64,000 nt of DNA from Pectobacterium carotovorum (GCF_900129615.1 NZ_FQWI01000008.1:124001-188000), one strand, 5' to 3'. Numbered from the stretch's first letter, positions 40,948 through 50,895 are shown. Numbers and translations: made by a program. The notes: generated by a model from the letters alone, not told the origin.

Positions 40948-41212
40948 ATACTCTAAATAATTCGAGTTTCAGGACAAAAACGGCAAGGCGTTTTTGAACA
41001 GCGCTTGCGCTGACCCCGAAGGGGTGAGGCCATAAGGCCGAATAACGCGGCAAGCGAAGGACAAATTCGTCGGGAACGAATTTGACCAGCCAACGGCTGG
41101 CCTTCGGTGAGAGACAGGATGTCTCTCCCTCATCCCGATGAGCTTACTCACGTAAGTGATTCGGGTGACTGAACGCAGCCAACGCACATGCAACTTGAAG
41201 TATGACGAGTAT
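40948..41212. repeat. ERIC-type element with a multi-hairpin insert
   Basis: The ends are related inverted repeats (ATACTCTAAATAATTCGAG at the left; AACTTGAAGTATGACGAGTA at the right). The core 41131-41170, with AGCTTACTCACGTAAGTGAT in it, is the central ERIC palindrome. ERIC is normally about 127 bases; here it is about 265 because roughly 140 bases lie between the left end and the core. The extra DNA holds six consecutive hairpins: 40999-41012, 41013-41025, 41028-41039, 41063-41083, 41086-41100 and 41109-41127. No coding potential is seen. Confidence 0.8.
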
Positions 41213-41343
41213 AAACAGAATAGTTGGAGAATAAACAGGAATAGTAAGGTCGCAAACTATCAAGCAGGAAAGGAGTTTTGCATTGAAGGGAAGAAACGCG
41301 ATGCACCTGATGGTTAATCTCCATCAGGCGCACCGGTGAAAAC

Positions 41344-42294
41344 TTAGAGCCAGTTTTTACGTTTGAAGTAGAGGTACGGTGCCAGTCCGGCGAGAATCAT
41401 TAGCACAATCGCGCCCGGATAGCCAAACGACCACTTCAGTTCCGGCATAAACTCAAAGTTCATCCCGTAGCTGGATGCCACCAGCGTCGGCGGCAGGAAC
41501 ACCACGGATACGACCGAGAAGATCTTGATAATCCGGCTCTGTTCGATATTGATGAAGCCCATTGCCGCCTGCATCAGGAAGTTAACTTTCTGGAACAGGG
41601 ATTCGTTGTGCGGCAGCAGAGATTCGATATCGCGTAAAATTTCGCGCGCCTGTTCCAACTGGCCGGATGGCAAGCGGGCTTTACGCACCAGAAAGTTCAG
41701 CGCACGTTGGGTATCCATCAGACACAGGCGCACTTTCCAGCCCACGTCTTCCAGTTCCGCCAGCGTGGACAATGCGTCGTCGTACTCTTCACCCTGACGC
41801 CCTTCCATAATGATGCGGCTCAGCGATTCCAGATCGCTGTAGATGTTCTCGATCTCGTCCGCCAACTGCTCAATTTTGGTCTCAAAGAGGTCGAGCAGCA
41901 GCTCGTAAGCATTGCCGTCCACCAGCGTTTGGTTACGGGCGCGCATGCGATACAGGCGGAACGCAGGCAGCTCACGCTCGCGCAAGGTGTACAGACGACC
42001 ATCGCGAATAGTAAACGCCACCGTGGAGTTGCCAGCGTGATCGTCAGCATCTTCAAAAAAGAAAAAGGAGTGAATATGCAGGCCGTCTTCGTCTTCAAAA
42101 AAACGTGCCGACGCTTCAATGTCTTCCAGTTCCGGGCGGGTTGCCAGGCTTTGTCCCAGTTCGTTTTGTACTTTTTCACGCTCATCGTCTTCCGGCTCGA
42201 TCAAATCGACCCAAACTGACGTGGTGAGATCATCGGAGTCATCCAGTTCCAGACGAGATAAACGGCAATTATCCAGTTTAAATGCGCTCAGCAT
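41344..42294 (-). CDS. corA: CorA magnesium/cobalt/nickel channel
   Basis: Main constitutive Mg2+ channel of the inner membrane, a homopentamer that also passes cobalt and nickel. It has 316 residues, the E. coli length, with two C-terminal transmembrane segments and the signature YGMNFEF at the pore mouth; the N-terminal cytosolic funnel includes [18 protein letters not shown]. The ATG at 42294 follows GGAG by nine bases. A long leader with a candidate corL peptide and hairpins precedes it, suggesting magnesium control through translation-linked, Rho-dependent termination as described in Salmonella. Confidence 0.97.
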   Translation of the reverse strand: MLSAFKLDNCRLSRLELDDSDDLTTSVWVDLIEPEDDEREKVQNELGQSLATRPELEDIEASARFFEDEDGLHIHSFFFFEDADDHAGNSTVAFTIRDGRLYTLRERELPAFRLYRMRARNQTLVDGNAYELLLDLFETKIEQLADEIENIYSDLESLSRIIMEGRQGEEYDDALSTLAELEDVGWKVRLCLMDTQRALNFLVRKARLPSGQLEQAREILRDIESLLPHNESLFQKVNFLMQAAMGFINIEQSRIIKIFSVVSVVFLPPTLVASSYGMNFEFMPELKWSFGYPGAIVLMILAGLAPYLYFKRKNWL

Positions 42295-42434
42295 GGGCCA
42301 TAGCTCCCCTTTCAGTAGCAGAGATGGACAACGCGATTGAAGCACAGAAACAAAGGTGAGGTGTCACCAGCAGGTTTCAGTCCGTTCGACGGATCTGACT
42401 CGTAGCGACAAAAACAGCGTCGCTGACAACCACG

Positions 42435-42462
42435 AAGGCTATCAGCAGAGGAAGATAGCCTT
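42435..42462 (-). promoter_or_regulatory. corA leader hairpin overlapping the corL stop
   Basis: AAGGCTATC and GATAGCCTT (9-bp perfect stem, ten-base loop) start within the corL stop codon. Ribosome position on corL would decide whether this hairpin forms. A second stem-loop appears around 42380-42400. Confidence 0.6.
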
Positions 42463-42517
42463 AGAAGTTGTACCTAATGAACAGGTTAGTGAGCCAGTAT
42501 CGACTGGGTGTGTCCAA
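42461..42517 (-). CDS. corL: CorL-type leader peptide of corA
   Basis: An 18-codon open frame with a TTG start, encoding MDTPSRYWLTNLFIRYNF, begins nine bases after a perfect GGAGG and ends 166 bases before corA. In Salmonella a short leader ORF, corL, couples translation to Rho-dependent termination in the corA leader. Position, strong ribosome binding site and the hairpin that begins at the stop codon all support the same role here. The identity with Salmonella CorL was not checked residue by residue. Confidence 0.7.
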   Translation of the reverse strand: MDTPSRYWLTNLFIRYNF

Positions 42518-42705
42518 GGCGTTAGTCCTCCGAGAATAATGATGCGCGCATGTTACGCCGAGATGAAAAAGACTTCAACTTTAAAACCGCGGCTGAAACA
42601 CGCTGTAAAATATTGGTTAAATGGATAAGGTTTATCCAATAAATTCGGCGCGGAAAGTGGTAAAAAACGCAGTCCTAGGAGTAAAAAAAGAACTGCGTTT
42701 ATCGA

Positions 42706-43452
42706 TTAAGCGTTGTCGGGTAAATAGGCGATGGCACGGACGGGGAAGCCGGGCGCACCAGCGAAATTAGGGTAGCTGACGTGAATATAAGCGCCGGTAG
42801 ACGGCAGCTGATGCAGGTTATTCAGGACCTCAACCTGCCAGGCATTTTGGTTCAGCACGAAGAACTCGCCAATAAGCCCGTTATTGCGACGGAAATCCGC
42901 GGCGGAATCCGTATCCAGCGTTTCGTGCCCCACCGCGCTAATGCCGCGCTCTTCAAACAGGAACGTCAGTGCCTCAAGCGACCACCCCGGCGTATGGCTG
43001 TTGCCTTCTTCATCTTTATTGGCGAAGGCGTCAATATCAGGCCAGCGCGTGCTCCAGCCGCTGGCAAACGCGACAAAGCTGCCTGACGGGATTTCCCCGT
43101 ATTCGCGCTCAAACGTCAGAATGTCGTCAACCGACAGGCGGTAATCGGGATCGTGCGCGACGGCGTCTTGCTTGTGGATCACCACCAGCGGCAGCAACAG
43201 CTCTTTATTATCAATACGATCCAGATAGCGCTTACCTGCGACAAAGTGCCCCGGCGCATCAATATGCGTTCCCGTCTGTGTCGCAAACGTCACAGATTGA
43301 GCGAAAAAGCCATGCTCTTCAACGTTGAATAAGGTCTTACGCTGCAATACGCCTTCAAATGCGCTAAAAATAGGAATCGACTCCGTCACCGTATGCGTGA
43401 GATCGACCCATTTTTTCTTCTGTAACTCGGCGATAATCTGGTCTAGCGTCAT
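42706..43452 (-). CDS. Cyclase-family metal-dependent hydrolase
   Basis: Putative cyclase (kynurenine formamidase/isatin hydrolase-like family) of 248 residues. The hallmark metal site is TGTHIDAPGHF near residue 60, and GHETLDTDSAAD supplies the downstream active-site region. Family members hydrolyse cyclic or linear amides, but no substrate can be named. AGGAG lies seven bases before the ATG. It stands alone between corA and uvrD, which are neighbours in E. coli, on the same strand as both. Confidence 0.85.
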   Translation of the reverse strand: MTLDQIIAELQKKKWVDLTHTVTESIPIFSAFEGVLQRKTLFNVEEHGFFAQSVTFATQTGTHIDAPGHFVAGKRYLDRIDNKELLLPLVVIHKQDAVAHDPDYRLSVDDILTFEREYGEIPSGSFVAFASGWSTRWPDIDAFANKDEEGNSHTPGWSLEALTFLFEERGISAVGHETLDTDSAADFRRNNGLIGEFFVLNQNAWQVEVLNNLHQLPSTGAYIHVSYPNFAGAPGFPVRAIAYLPDNA

Positions 43453-43596
43453 GGGCAGGCTCCTTTTTTATTGTGATACCACACATCCATGGATACGCGG
43501 CAGGCCACCTAGCATTGTCGAAAATGACGATAAAGACTAAGACAGGGTTTTTATAAGTTATATAACCCCGTCATACTCCCAGCCGCATCGTGACGA

Positions 43597-45759
43597 TTAC
43601 ACCGTTTCCAGTCTGGCGTAGGCGGCGACCAGCCATTTAATGCCCTGCCCCTGAAACGCAACCTGAAGGCGGGCGTGATCGCCGCTGCCTTCCAGATTCA
43701 CGATCGTGCCTTCGCCGAACTTGGCATGACGAACCCGCTGCCCCAATTTGTAGCCGCTGTCGTTTTGCGTTATCGGTGTGCCGAGGCGCTGGTGATTGAC
43801 AGGGCGGGAGACGCTGGCGCGTAGCCGCACTTCTTCCACACACTCTTCCGGCAGTTCGCCGACAAATCGGGAAGGCCGGTGATAGGCTTCTTTGCCGTAT
43901 AAACGACGGGATTCCGCGTAGGTTATCGTGAGCTTTTGCATCGCACGCGTGACGCCGACATAAGCCAAACGACGCTCTTCTTCCAGACGCCCACCTTCAT
44001 CCAGCGACATCTGGCTTGGGAACATGCCTTCTTCCATACCGACGATAAACACCTGCGGGAATTCCAGCCCTTTCGCCGAGTGCAGCGTCATAAGCTGCAC
44101 GGCGTCTTGATTGGCGTCAGCCTGACCTTCGCCTGCTTCCAGCGCGGCATGCGACAGGAAAGCCTGAAGCGGCATCAGATCCTGATCTTCTTCCTGATAG
44201 CTGAACTGGCGCGTCGCCGTCACCAATTCCTCCAGGTTTTCTACTCGAGCCTGCCCTTTCTCGCCTTTTTCCTGTTCGTACATGCTCCACAGGCCGGAAT
44301 CCTTAATCGCCCGGTCAGTTTGAATATGCAGCGGCAGTTCAGAAGTTTCATAAGCCAACGCATCAATCAGTTCGATAAAGCGTTGCAGCGATGCCGCCGC
44401 GCGCCCAGCCAGCACTTTCTCCTGCAACAGCGCCCGCGTGGATTGCCACAGCGTCAGCTGACGATCGCGCGCCGTCTGGCGCACCACGTCCAGCGTACGA
44501 TCGCCGATGCCGCGCGTCGGCGTATTCACCACACGCTCGAACGCCGCATCGTCGTTCCGGTTGGCGATCAGACGCAGATAAGCCAGCGCATCTTTGATTT
44601 CCTGACGCTCGAAGAAGCGCATGCCGCCGTAGATGCGGTACGGCATACTCTGCTGTAACAACGCCTCTTCCAGTACGCGCGACTGGGCGTTGCTCCGGTA
44701 CAGAATGGCGTTATCGCTCAGCGCACCGCCATTTTCCTGCCAGGCTTTAATCCGGTTGACGACGTAACGCGCCTCATCCAGCTCGTTGAACGCGCAATAC
44801 AGCGAAATCGGCTCGCCCTCTGCACCATCGGTCCACAGGTTCTTGCCGAGTCGCCCGCCGTTGTGGGCAATCAGCGCATTCGCCGCTTTCAGGATATTGC
44901 TGGTCGAACGATAGTTCTGCTCCAGACGGATCGTTTCTGCGCCGGCGAAATCTTTCAGGAACAGCTGAATATTTTCGACCTGCGCCCCACGCCAGCCGTA
45001 AATAGACTGATCGTCATCCCCGACGATCATCACCTTGGCGCTGTCGCCCGCGAGCATACGGATCCAGGCATACTGGATGCGGTTGGTGTCCTGAAATTCG
45101 TCCACCAGAATATTGGTAAAACGTTCGCGATAGTGGTTCAGCACATGCGGCTTATTCAGCCACAGCTCGTGCGCACGCAGCAGCAGTTCGGCGAAATCTA
45201 CCAGTCCGGCGCGATCGCACGCTTCCTGATAGGCCTGATACACACGCTGCCACGTTTGCTCGATCGGGTTGCCGTAGCTTTCAATGTGCTGCGGACGCAG
45301 GCCTTCATCTTTCTTCCCGTTGATGAACCACATCGCCTGACGCGGTGGCCACTGTTTCTCATCCAGATTGAGCGCCCGAATCAGGCGCTTCAGCAGGCGC
45401 AACTGATCGTCGCTGTCCAGAATCTGGAAATCCTGCGGCAGATTGGCGTCCATATGGTGCGCACGCAGCAGGCGATGTGCCAGCCCGTGGAAAGTACCAA
45501 TCCACATGCCACCCTGGCTGGTGCCGATCAGATGGTCGATACGGTGGCGCATCTCCGCCGCCGCTTTGTTGGTAAACGTCACTGCCATGATGGAATACGG
45601 TGAGCAGTTTTCGACGGACAAGAGCCAGGCAATACGATGTACCAGTACCCGAGTTTTGCCGCTGCCTGCCCCTGCCAGCACCAATAAATTGCTGCGCGGC
45701 GCGGCTACCGCGTCACGCTGTTTGTCGTTGAGGCCATCGAGCAGATCAGAAACGTCCAT
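43597..45759 (-). CDS. uvrD: DNA helicase II (UvrD)
   Basis: SF1A 3'-5' helicase of nucleotide-excision and mismatch repair, 720 residues, the E. coli length. Motifs in order: LAGAGSGKTRVL (Walker A), TFTNKAAAEM, VDEFQDTN (motif II), GDDDQSIYGWRGA (motif III), QNYRS (motif IV), and a C-terminal tudor-like end (GQRVRHAKFGEGTIVNLEG). A LexA-like site lies 50 bases upstream, as expected for an SOS gene. Confidence 0.97.
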   Translation of the reverse strand: MDVSDLLDGLNDKQRDAVAAPRSNLLVLAGAGSGKTRVLVHRIAWLLSVENCSPYSIMAVTFTNKAAAEMRHRIDHLIGTSQGGMWIGTFHGLAHRLLRAHHMDANLPQDFQILDSDDQLRLLKRLIRALNLDEKQWPPRQAMWFINGKKDEGLRPQHIESYGNPIEQTWQRVYQAYQEACDRAGLVDFAELLLRAHELWLNKPHVLNHYRERFTNILVDEFQDTNRIQYAWIRMLAGDSAKVMIVGDDDQSIYGWRGAQVENIQLFLKDFAGAETIRLEQNYRSTSNILKAANALIAHNGGRLGKNLWTDGAEGEPISLYCAFNELDEARYVVNRIKAWQENGGALSDNAILYRSNAQSRVLEEALLQQSMPYRIYGGMRFFERQEIKDALAYLRLIANRNDDAAFERVVNTPTRGIGDRTLDVVRQTARDRQLTLWQSTRALLQEKVLAGRAAASLQRFIELIDALAYETSELPLHIQTDRAIKDSGLWSMYEQEKGEKGQARVENLEELVTATRQFSYQEEDQDLMPLQAFLSHAALEAGEGQADANQDAVQLMTLHSAKGLEFPQVFIVGMEEGMFPSQMSLDEGGRLEEERRLAYVGVTRAMQKLTITYAESRRLYGKEAYHRPSRFVGELPEECVEEVRLRASVSRPVNHQRLGTPITQNDSGYKLGQRVRHAKFGEGTIVNLEGSGDHARLQVAFQGQGIKWLVAAYARLETV

Positions 45760-45808
45760 AGGTACGGGTTATCCGGTGGCGGGAAACACCGCCCAAGGGG
45801 CATTTCCA

Positions 45809-45824
45809 CTGGTGATTTATACAG
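45809..45824 (-). promoter_or_regulatory. LexA (SOS) box of uvrD
   Basis: On the minus strand CTGTATAAATCACCAG fits CTGT-N8-ACAG with one mismatch, 50 bases before the uvrD start. E. coli uvrD is LexA-regulated. Confidence 0.7.
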
Positions 45825-45837
45825 ATTAATGCAGTGA

Positions 45838-46554
45838 TTATAGCAATGCCGACAGCGATGCCAACCGCGAAATTTCAATATGCGGCAGCAGTCGGGCATC
45901 GCCAATCTGCGTCAGACTGCCTTCACGCAGGTTAATCCAGCAGGCCTGCATACCGCAGCGGATCGACCCTGCGACATCGGTCGTGAGATCGTCACCTACG
46001 TGCAGGATCTCATGAACAGGCAGGTTGAGCTTTTGCGCCGCCAGATGGTACATGTCATCAAACGGCTTAGCACGGCCGTGCGGGCCAGCGCGCAGGATGA
46101 AAGAAAAATAGCGATCGAGGCCGAACCGGTGTGGTTCTGCGTTGCCATTGGTGATCGCTGCCAGCGGCACTTTCTCAGCTAACGCCGCCAACGTCTGGTG
46201 CGTTTCTTCGGTAATTGCAATCTGACTACGCCAGTGGGCGAAGTTTTCCATTGCGGCTTTTGCGCCATCCTTCGACTCGGCGGCGCTCAAGCCGCGTTCT
46301 AGCATCGCCAGCTCAACCGCACGACGACGCCATTCGGTCACGTCGTGATAGATCTCCGGCTCGCGCTCAAGCAAGGTCTGGCGTAGGTTCTGAAAGTCAT
46401 CCGCCTGAAAGTCACGAAGTGCAGGATGGTACTGTTGCAGAAAGTGGATTGACTCTTGCCCCGTGCGCCGAATGACGTCCGCGTTATCGTACAGCGTGTC
46501 ATCCAGATCGAACGTGATCGCCCGGATCGGGCCAAGAGATCGGTAAAAATGCAT
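45838..46554 (-). CDS. yigB: YigB, HAD-family FMN/riboflavin-pathway phosphatase
   Basis: HAD phosphatase of 238 residues. E. coli YigB dephosphorylates FMN and the riboflavin precursor 5-amino-6-(5-phosphoribitylamino)uracil. Motif I is [12 protein letters not shown], motif [11 protein letters not shown], and motif [15 protein letters not shown]. The ATG overlaps the xerC stop by one base (TGATG), showing operon coupling, as in E. coli. Confidence 0.94.
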   Translation of the reverse strand: MHFYRSLGPIRAITFDLDDTLYDNADVIRRTGQESIHFLQQYHPALRDFQADDFQNLRQTLLEREPEIYHDVTEWRRRAVELAMLERGLSAAESKDGAKAAMENFAHWRSQIAITEETHQTLAALAEKVPLAAITNGNAEPHRFGLDRYFSFILRAGPHGRAKPFDDMYHLAAQKLNLPVHEILHVGDDLTTDVAGSIRCGMQACWINLREGSLTQIGDARLLPHIEISRLASLSALL

Positions 46555-47489
46555 CAGGGTTTCCCTCGTTTGGCGCGTGGATGCGCAGCATCGTACACGG
46601 AGGCTAAATGTTGAAAATCAAGATGGGTGTAAATCTGCGTCGTGGTCAGGTTAGCGTGACCAAGCAGTTCTTGTACCGCTCGTAAATCGCCGCTGGATTC
46701 CAGCATGTGCGTCGCAAAGGAGTGGCGCAATTTATGAGGATGAACATGGCTATTGATGCCCTGCTTAATTCCCCATTCGGCGAAACGCTTCTGCACGTTG
46801 CGCATCGAAATGCGTCGCCCCTGATTGGAGATAAACACGGCATCATCCTGCGGGCCAAACAGCTCACGCAGCGCCAGCCAACGTTCCAGCCAGGTTACCG
46901 CCGTTTTTCCTATCGGCAATTTGCGCTCTTTGCTGCCTTTCCCCATCACCCAGATTTCACCGCTTGCCAGATCGATGTGCTGATAATCCATACCGACCAG
47001 CTCCGCAAGACGCAGCCCCGCGCCGTACATCACTTCCAGCATCGTACGGTCGCGCACCGCAAGAGGATCGTCCAAATTGATTTCCAGCAGGCGATTCGTC
47101 TCATCCACATCCATATTCTTGGGCAATGGACGACCCGCTTGCGGCGTAGATACCCCTTTAGCCGGGTTTGCCACCAGCACACCGCGTGACACCATCCAGT
47201 CGAGAAAACTGCGTAATGCCGATAAACGTAGCGCCAGACTGCTGGAATGTAGCCCATCGCGCTTACTGCGGGACACCACGGAACGGACGCCAGAGGCGTC
47301 CAGCTTGCGCCAGTCAGCCACACCCGCCGCGGAGAGTATCGTGATAACCGCTGACAATTGGCGTAAGTAGCTGGTCTGCGTCAGCGGGCTTAGCTGACGT
47401 TCGACTTTCAGGTAGCGCAGGAACGCATCAACATCGGTTTGTAACGGCGAAGAAGAAGGAACCTCCGATGGCGCGGGCTGCCGGCTCAT
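46554..47489 (-). CDS. xerC: Tyrosine recombinase XerC
   Basis: Site-specific recombinase that acts with XerD at dif to resolve chromosome dimers. N-terminal SAM-like domain, then the catalytic set: Arg in GAGLRLAEL, Lys in [10 protein letters not shown], His-x-x-Arg in [10 protein letters not shown], His/Trp position in LGHANL, and nucleophile Tyr in [10 protein letters not shown]. It has 311 residues; the N-terminus is about a dozen residues longer than E. coli XerC. Its ATG overlaps the yigA stop by four bases. Confidence 0.96.
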   Translation of the reverse strand: MSRQPAPSEVPSSSPLQTDVDAFLRYLKVERQLSPLTQTSYLRQLSAVITILSAAGVADWRKLDASGVRSVVSRSKRDGLHSSSLALRLSALRSFLDWMVSRGVLVANPAKGVSTPQAGRPLPKNMDVDETNRLLEINLDDPLAVRDRTMLEVMYGAGLRLAELVGMDYQHIDLASGEIWVMGKGSKERKLPIGKTAVTWLERWLALRELFGPQDDAVFISNQGRRISMRNVQKRFAEWGIKQGINSHVHPHKLRHSFATHMLESSGDLRAVQELLGHANLTTTQIYTHLDFQHLASVYDAAHPRAKRGKP

Positions 47490-48190
47490 ACCCGCTCAAC
47501 CCAGCGCGCCAGCATCGCTGGTAGCATCATGGCCATTTGCTGAAGCAGCACGGTTCCCATGCCATCCTGATAATGGTGACTGTCGCGGCTGCTGAAAATC
47601 AGCACGCCCAAATCGTGATGATTTCCCATCAGCGACAGCGCGACCGACCCAACCTGCCTGGCCTGCGGCAGCAGGAGCAACAGTTCAGGCCCGTTCAAGC
47701 TGCCGAGGTAATGATTCTTTTGCCCGAAGCGCTGAATGCGCAACGGCTCAAAGGTGGAGCGATTAAGCCCAAGATGGGTAAACCCAGAAGGCGCACCAAT
47801 ACGCCATTTATCGCTGAACAGACGAACGGTTGCGCCCGCCAGGCCAAGCTGACGCGCCCAGCGCTGCAAGCGCTCCAGCATGTCCGTCAGGCTGTCCGCA
47901 GAGGCCAATTCGGTTTGTAACCCAAGCAGGCGATTGAACAACACTTCGTTCGCGCCCGCCTGTTCCATCAACAGCGTGATTTCTTCCTCAAGCTGAGTAA
48001 TGTGGTTACGCTGACGTGCCAACTGCCATTCCACCAGCGACACGGTTCCCCTGACGGGGTGGGGAATGCGCATCTGCTCGACGGGACGCGCATTGCGGAT
48101 AAAAAAATCGGGATTCTGTTGCAGGAACTGCAAAACCATCTCGTCACTGAGTGCGATCTCGCGTTCTGCCTGTTCCTCGACATTCTTCAT
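47486..48190 (-). CDS. yigA: YigA, DUF484 family protein
   Basis: DUF484 protein of 234 residues, close in length to E. coli YigA, with an N-terminal coiled-coil-like part ([20 protein letters not shown]) and a GAF-like C-terminal domain. Its function is unknown. The ATG at 48190 overlaps the dapF stop by four bases (ATGA), and its stop overlaps xerC by four; a longer frame reaching 48349 lies wholly within dapF and is not used. Confidence 0.92.
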   Translation of the reverse strand: MKNVEEQAEREIALSDEMVLQFLQQNPDFFIRNARPVEQMRIPHPVRGTVSLVEWQLARQRNHITQLEEEITLLMEQAGANEVLFNRLLGLQTELASADSLTDMLERLQRWARQLGLAGATVRLFSDKWRIGAPSGFTHLGLNRSTFEPLRIQRFGQKNHYLGSLNGPELLLLLPQARQVGSVALSLMGNHHDLGVLIFSSRDSHHYQDGMGTVLLQQMAMMLPAMLARWVERV

Positions 48191-49011
48191 AAATGAATAA
48201 ATCCATCGTAGACATGCGTTGCAGGCCCGGTCATGAATAACGGATGTCCCGGCCCATCCCACTGGATATCCAATTCCCCGCCCGGCAGAGATACGCGAAC
48301 GTTCGCGGACAATAACCCCTGCTGGATCCCTACCGCCACAGCAGCACACGCGCCGCTACCGCACGCCTGCGTTTCTCCCGCACCGCGTTCATACACCCGC
48401 AGACGGACAGTGTGGCTATCAACAATTTGCATAAAACCGATGTTGGCGCGCTCGGGAAAACGCTCGTGGCTTTCCAGCAGCGGCCCCAACGTTTCCACCT
48501 TCGCCGTGTCCACATCCTCAACCTGAATCACACAGTGCGGGTTGCCCATCGACACCACGCCACACAGCACCGTATGCTCGTCGGCACGCATGATGTAAGT
48601 TTTCTCCGCTTTGACCGCGCGAAAAGGCACCTGTTGCGGCTCGAAATTCGGTTCGCCCATGTTGACGCGCACCAGTTCATCGTCCGTCACCGACAGTACC
48701 ATCCGGCCCGTCTGCGTACTGACGGCGATGTCACGCTTGTTAGTTAACCCTTTCAAGCGGACAAAGCGAGCAAAGCAGCGCGCGCCATTACCGCACTGTG
48801 CCACTTCGCTGCCATCCGCGTTAAAAATGCGGTAATGAAAATCCAGTTCAGGATCGTAGGGCGGCTCGACAACCAGCAGTTGGTCGAACCCTACACCACA
48901 GTGTCGATCCGCCAAACGGCGAATCAATTCGGGTGAAAAATAAACGTTTTGCGTAACGGCATCAACAACCATGAAATCGTTGCCTAACCCGTGCATCTTA
49001 GCGAACTGCAT
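48187..49011 (-). CDS. dapF: Diaminopimelate epimerase
   Basis: Cofactor-free epimerase that converts LL- to meso-diaminopimelate for lysine and peptidoglycan synthesis. The two catalytic cysteines are in CGNGARCF (about residue 73) and [10 protein letters not shown] (about 217). It has 274 residues, as in E. coli. It lies 64 bases after lptM and overlaps yigA by four bases. Together with asd, also in this window, it belongs to the diaminopimelate pathway. Confidence 0.97.
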   Translation of the reverse strand: MQFAKMHGLGNDFMVVDAVTQNVYFSPELIRRLADRHCGVGFDQLLVVEPPYDPELDFHYRIFNADGSEVAQCGNGARCFARFVRLKGLTNKRDIAVSTQTGRMVLSVTDDELVRVNMGEPNFEPQQVPFRAVKAEKTYIMRADEHTVLCGVVSMGNPHCVIQVEDVDTAKVETLGPLLESHERFPERANIGFMQIVDSHTVRLRVYERGAGETQACGSGACAAVAVGIQQGLLSANVRVSLPGGELDIQWDGPGHPLFMTGPATHVYDGFIHL

Positions 49012-49075
49012 TATCCTGACTCCCCCGCTTGCTTAACCGGGCGCGTGACCTGTTATTTATTACTGTCGTCACGCA

Positions 49076-49243
49076 CTAAGGACGCATTGACGTTTTCTTT
49101 TGCGGCGGCTGGTTCTCATTTTGCTGAGTCGTTGACGCACCGGATTTGCCATCGGCAGGCATATAAAGCGGACCTTTCAGACCACAACCGAATAAACTCA
49201 CTACGGCTAACACCAGAAAAGACTGGCGAAATACGTTCTTCAT
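49076..49243 (-). CDS. lptM: LptM (YifL) small outer-membrane lipoprotein
   Basis: Small lipoprotein of 55 residues. The signal peptide MKNVFRQSFLVLAVVSLFG ends in a lipobox SLFG-C, and the mature part begins CGLKGPLYMP, nearly the same as E. coli YifL/LptM. LptM binds the LptD/E translocon and aids correct disulfide formation in LptD. The ATG at 49243 is chosen by homology; an in-frame upstream start at 49261 would add six residues. It opens the lptM-dapF-yigA-xerC-yigB cluster and is divergent from cyaY. Confidence 0.9.
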   Translation of the reverse strand: MKNVFRQSFLVLAVVSLFGCGLKGPLYMPADGKSGASTTQQNENQPPQKKTSMRP

Positions 49244-49320
49244 CACGTTAAGACCTGTCATTAATACTCGTATGCTCTCTATAATCGCAGGTGGATCATG
49301 AAAATCAATAGGAATCGAAA

Positions 49321-49641
49321 ATGAACGATAGCGAGTTCCACCAATTAGCCGACGAACTCATGCTTCAGTTGGAAGAAACGCTGGATCGGTTTGAGGGTGA
49401 TGCCGACATCGATTACGAAACCAACGGCGGTGTGATGACGCTGAGTTTTGAAAACGGCAGCAAAATCGTGATTAATCGGCAGGAGCCGCTACACCAAATC
49501 TGGTTGGCGACCAAAGCAGGCGGTTATCACTTCAACCGTCAGGGAGCACGCTGGGTATGCGACCGCAGCGGTGAAGATTTTATCGCGTTGCTGTCAGCGG
49601 CCTGTTCGGCTCAGGCTGGGGAAACCGTTCACTTCGGGTAA
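49321..49641 (+). CDS. cyaY: CyaY, bacterial frataxin
   Basis: Frataxin-family iron-binding protein of 106 residues that tunes iron-sulfur cluster assembly by IscS/IscU. The acidic helix 1 ([21 protein letters not shown]) and the beta-sheet core [27 protein letters not shown] are well conserved. AGGA lies before the ATG. It is divergent from lptM and normally next to cyaA, but an MFS gene lies between them here. Confidence 0.95.
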   Translation: MNDSEFHQLADELMLQLEETLDRFEGDADIDYETNGGVMTLSFENGSKIVINRQEPLHQIWLATKAGGYHFNRQGARWVCDRSGEDFIALLSAACSAQAGETVHFG

Positions 49642-49674
49642 CGGTCTTTCAACGACTTCACGGCGCTCCACACA

Positions 49675-50847
49675 TCAGCGCCGTCCCAGAATTATCAACC
49701 CCAGAACCAGCAACAACAGCATGCCGATACCCACCATATTGACCAACGGCCAGCCGCTGGTCAGCGCCATCAGGCTACCGGCAGACAACGAGGCCAGCGC
49801 GTTAGGCACGTAAATCACCAGCGAGTTAATCCCCTGCAAACGGGATTTATGCACGGAATGGGTAAACGCATTCAGCATGAATGTCCCGCCGTTGAACATA
49901 AACGCCCACCCAATGCCGAACAACATCAGCGCAAAGAGGAAGTGCCAGAACGTCAAACCGCTCAGCGCTATCGCTACCCCGACAACATTGCACACCATGC
50001 CAATCACCACGACCTGAATCGGCGTCAGCCGCTTCGCCAGCAGCACTAACAGCAGCGCGGGCGCATACATGGCCACAAAATGCCATTGCAACACCGTCGC
50101 GCTGTGGCTGACGGAAAAGTGGTGCTGATGCATCGCCAGCGGCACAGAGTTCATTAATAGCGTCATCACCACAAACCCGACGGAACAGCTTGCCGTTCCC
50201 AACACAAACGCACGGCTTTTCAGAATCGCCGCCAGCGGTTCGCTACGCTGGGTGCTGGCCGTCACAATGGGCATCGGGGGAAGTTTAAGGCCAAGCAACA
50301 GCAGTGACGTGATAACGCAGATGAACGCCGCCGCGATAAAACTGCCGAAAAACGGGTACGGTGCCCAGAGCTGAGAAGACTGGCTGGCCGCGAACGGGCC
50401 GAGAAAACCGCCCAGAATACCGCCGCTGATGACCCATGAGATCGCCCGGTTTTTCTGCTGATTGTCGGTAAATATCTCAGCCGCGGCGAAGCGATAATAC
50501 TGATTGAAAGCGCAGGACATCCCCAGAACAAACGTCGAAAAGACAAAGAGGGAAAAACTGTGTAGCACAATCGCCAACGCCGCCAAAAGCGCGCCAGCCA
50601 GCCCTAGCAGCGTGCCGATGATGAACGTATTGCGCCTGCCATATTTTGTCATCAGCGATGAAACGCTGTAGATCATGAGCGCGGCACCGCACACCGTCGC
50701 GGTAATCGGTAGCGTGGTCAACAAAGGAACGGGCGTCATCGATACGCCAACCAGCGTAGAACACAGCGTCATCAGGGAAATAATACTGCCGGTCAGCCCT
50801 TGTCCGAGCGCCAGCAGTATCAGGTTTCGGCGTTGCAACGAATCCAT
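49675..50847 (-). CDS. Major facilitator superfamily transporter
   Basis: Twelve-segment MFS protein of 390 residues, substrate unknown. The loop between segments 2 and 3 has the MFS motif in TKYGRRNT. The N-terminal half resembles the YbfB/YhjX-like drug or metabolite exporters only in general. The ATG at 50847 is preferred to an adjacent TTG because AGGG lies about nine bases before it. It lies between cyaY and cyaA, on the cyaA strand 48 bases downstream, so it may be co-transcribed. This insertion is absent from E. coli. Confidence 0.85.
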   Translation of the reverse strand: MDSLQRRNLILLALGQGLTGSIISLMTLCSTLVGVSMTPVPLLTTLPITATVCGAALMIYSVSSLMTKYGRRNTFIIGTLLGLAGALLAALAIVLHSFSLFVFSTFVLGMSCAFNQYYRFAAAEIFTDNQQKNRAISWVISGGILGGFLGPFAASQSSQLWAPYPFFGSFIAAAFICVITSLLLLGLKLPPMPIVTASTQRSEPLAAILKSRAFVLGTASCSVGFVVMTLLMNSVPLAMHQHHFSVSHSATVLQWHFVAMYAPALLLVLLAKRLTPIQVVVIGMVCNVVGVAIALSGLTFWHFLFALMLFGIGWAFMFNGGTFMLNAFTHSVHKSRLQGINSLVIYVPNALASLSAGSLMALTSGWPLVNMVGIGMLLLLVLGLIILGRR

Positions 50848-50895
50848 CAATACATCCCTTCCTGAATACGCTGAAAACCGAGTATCAGAGCGTTA

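Noticed and set aside
48191-48349. A 53-residue N-terminal extension of YigA
   Set aside because: It is inside dapF in another frame; the ATGA overlap at 48187-48190 is the natural start.
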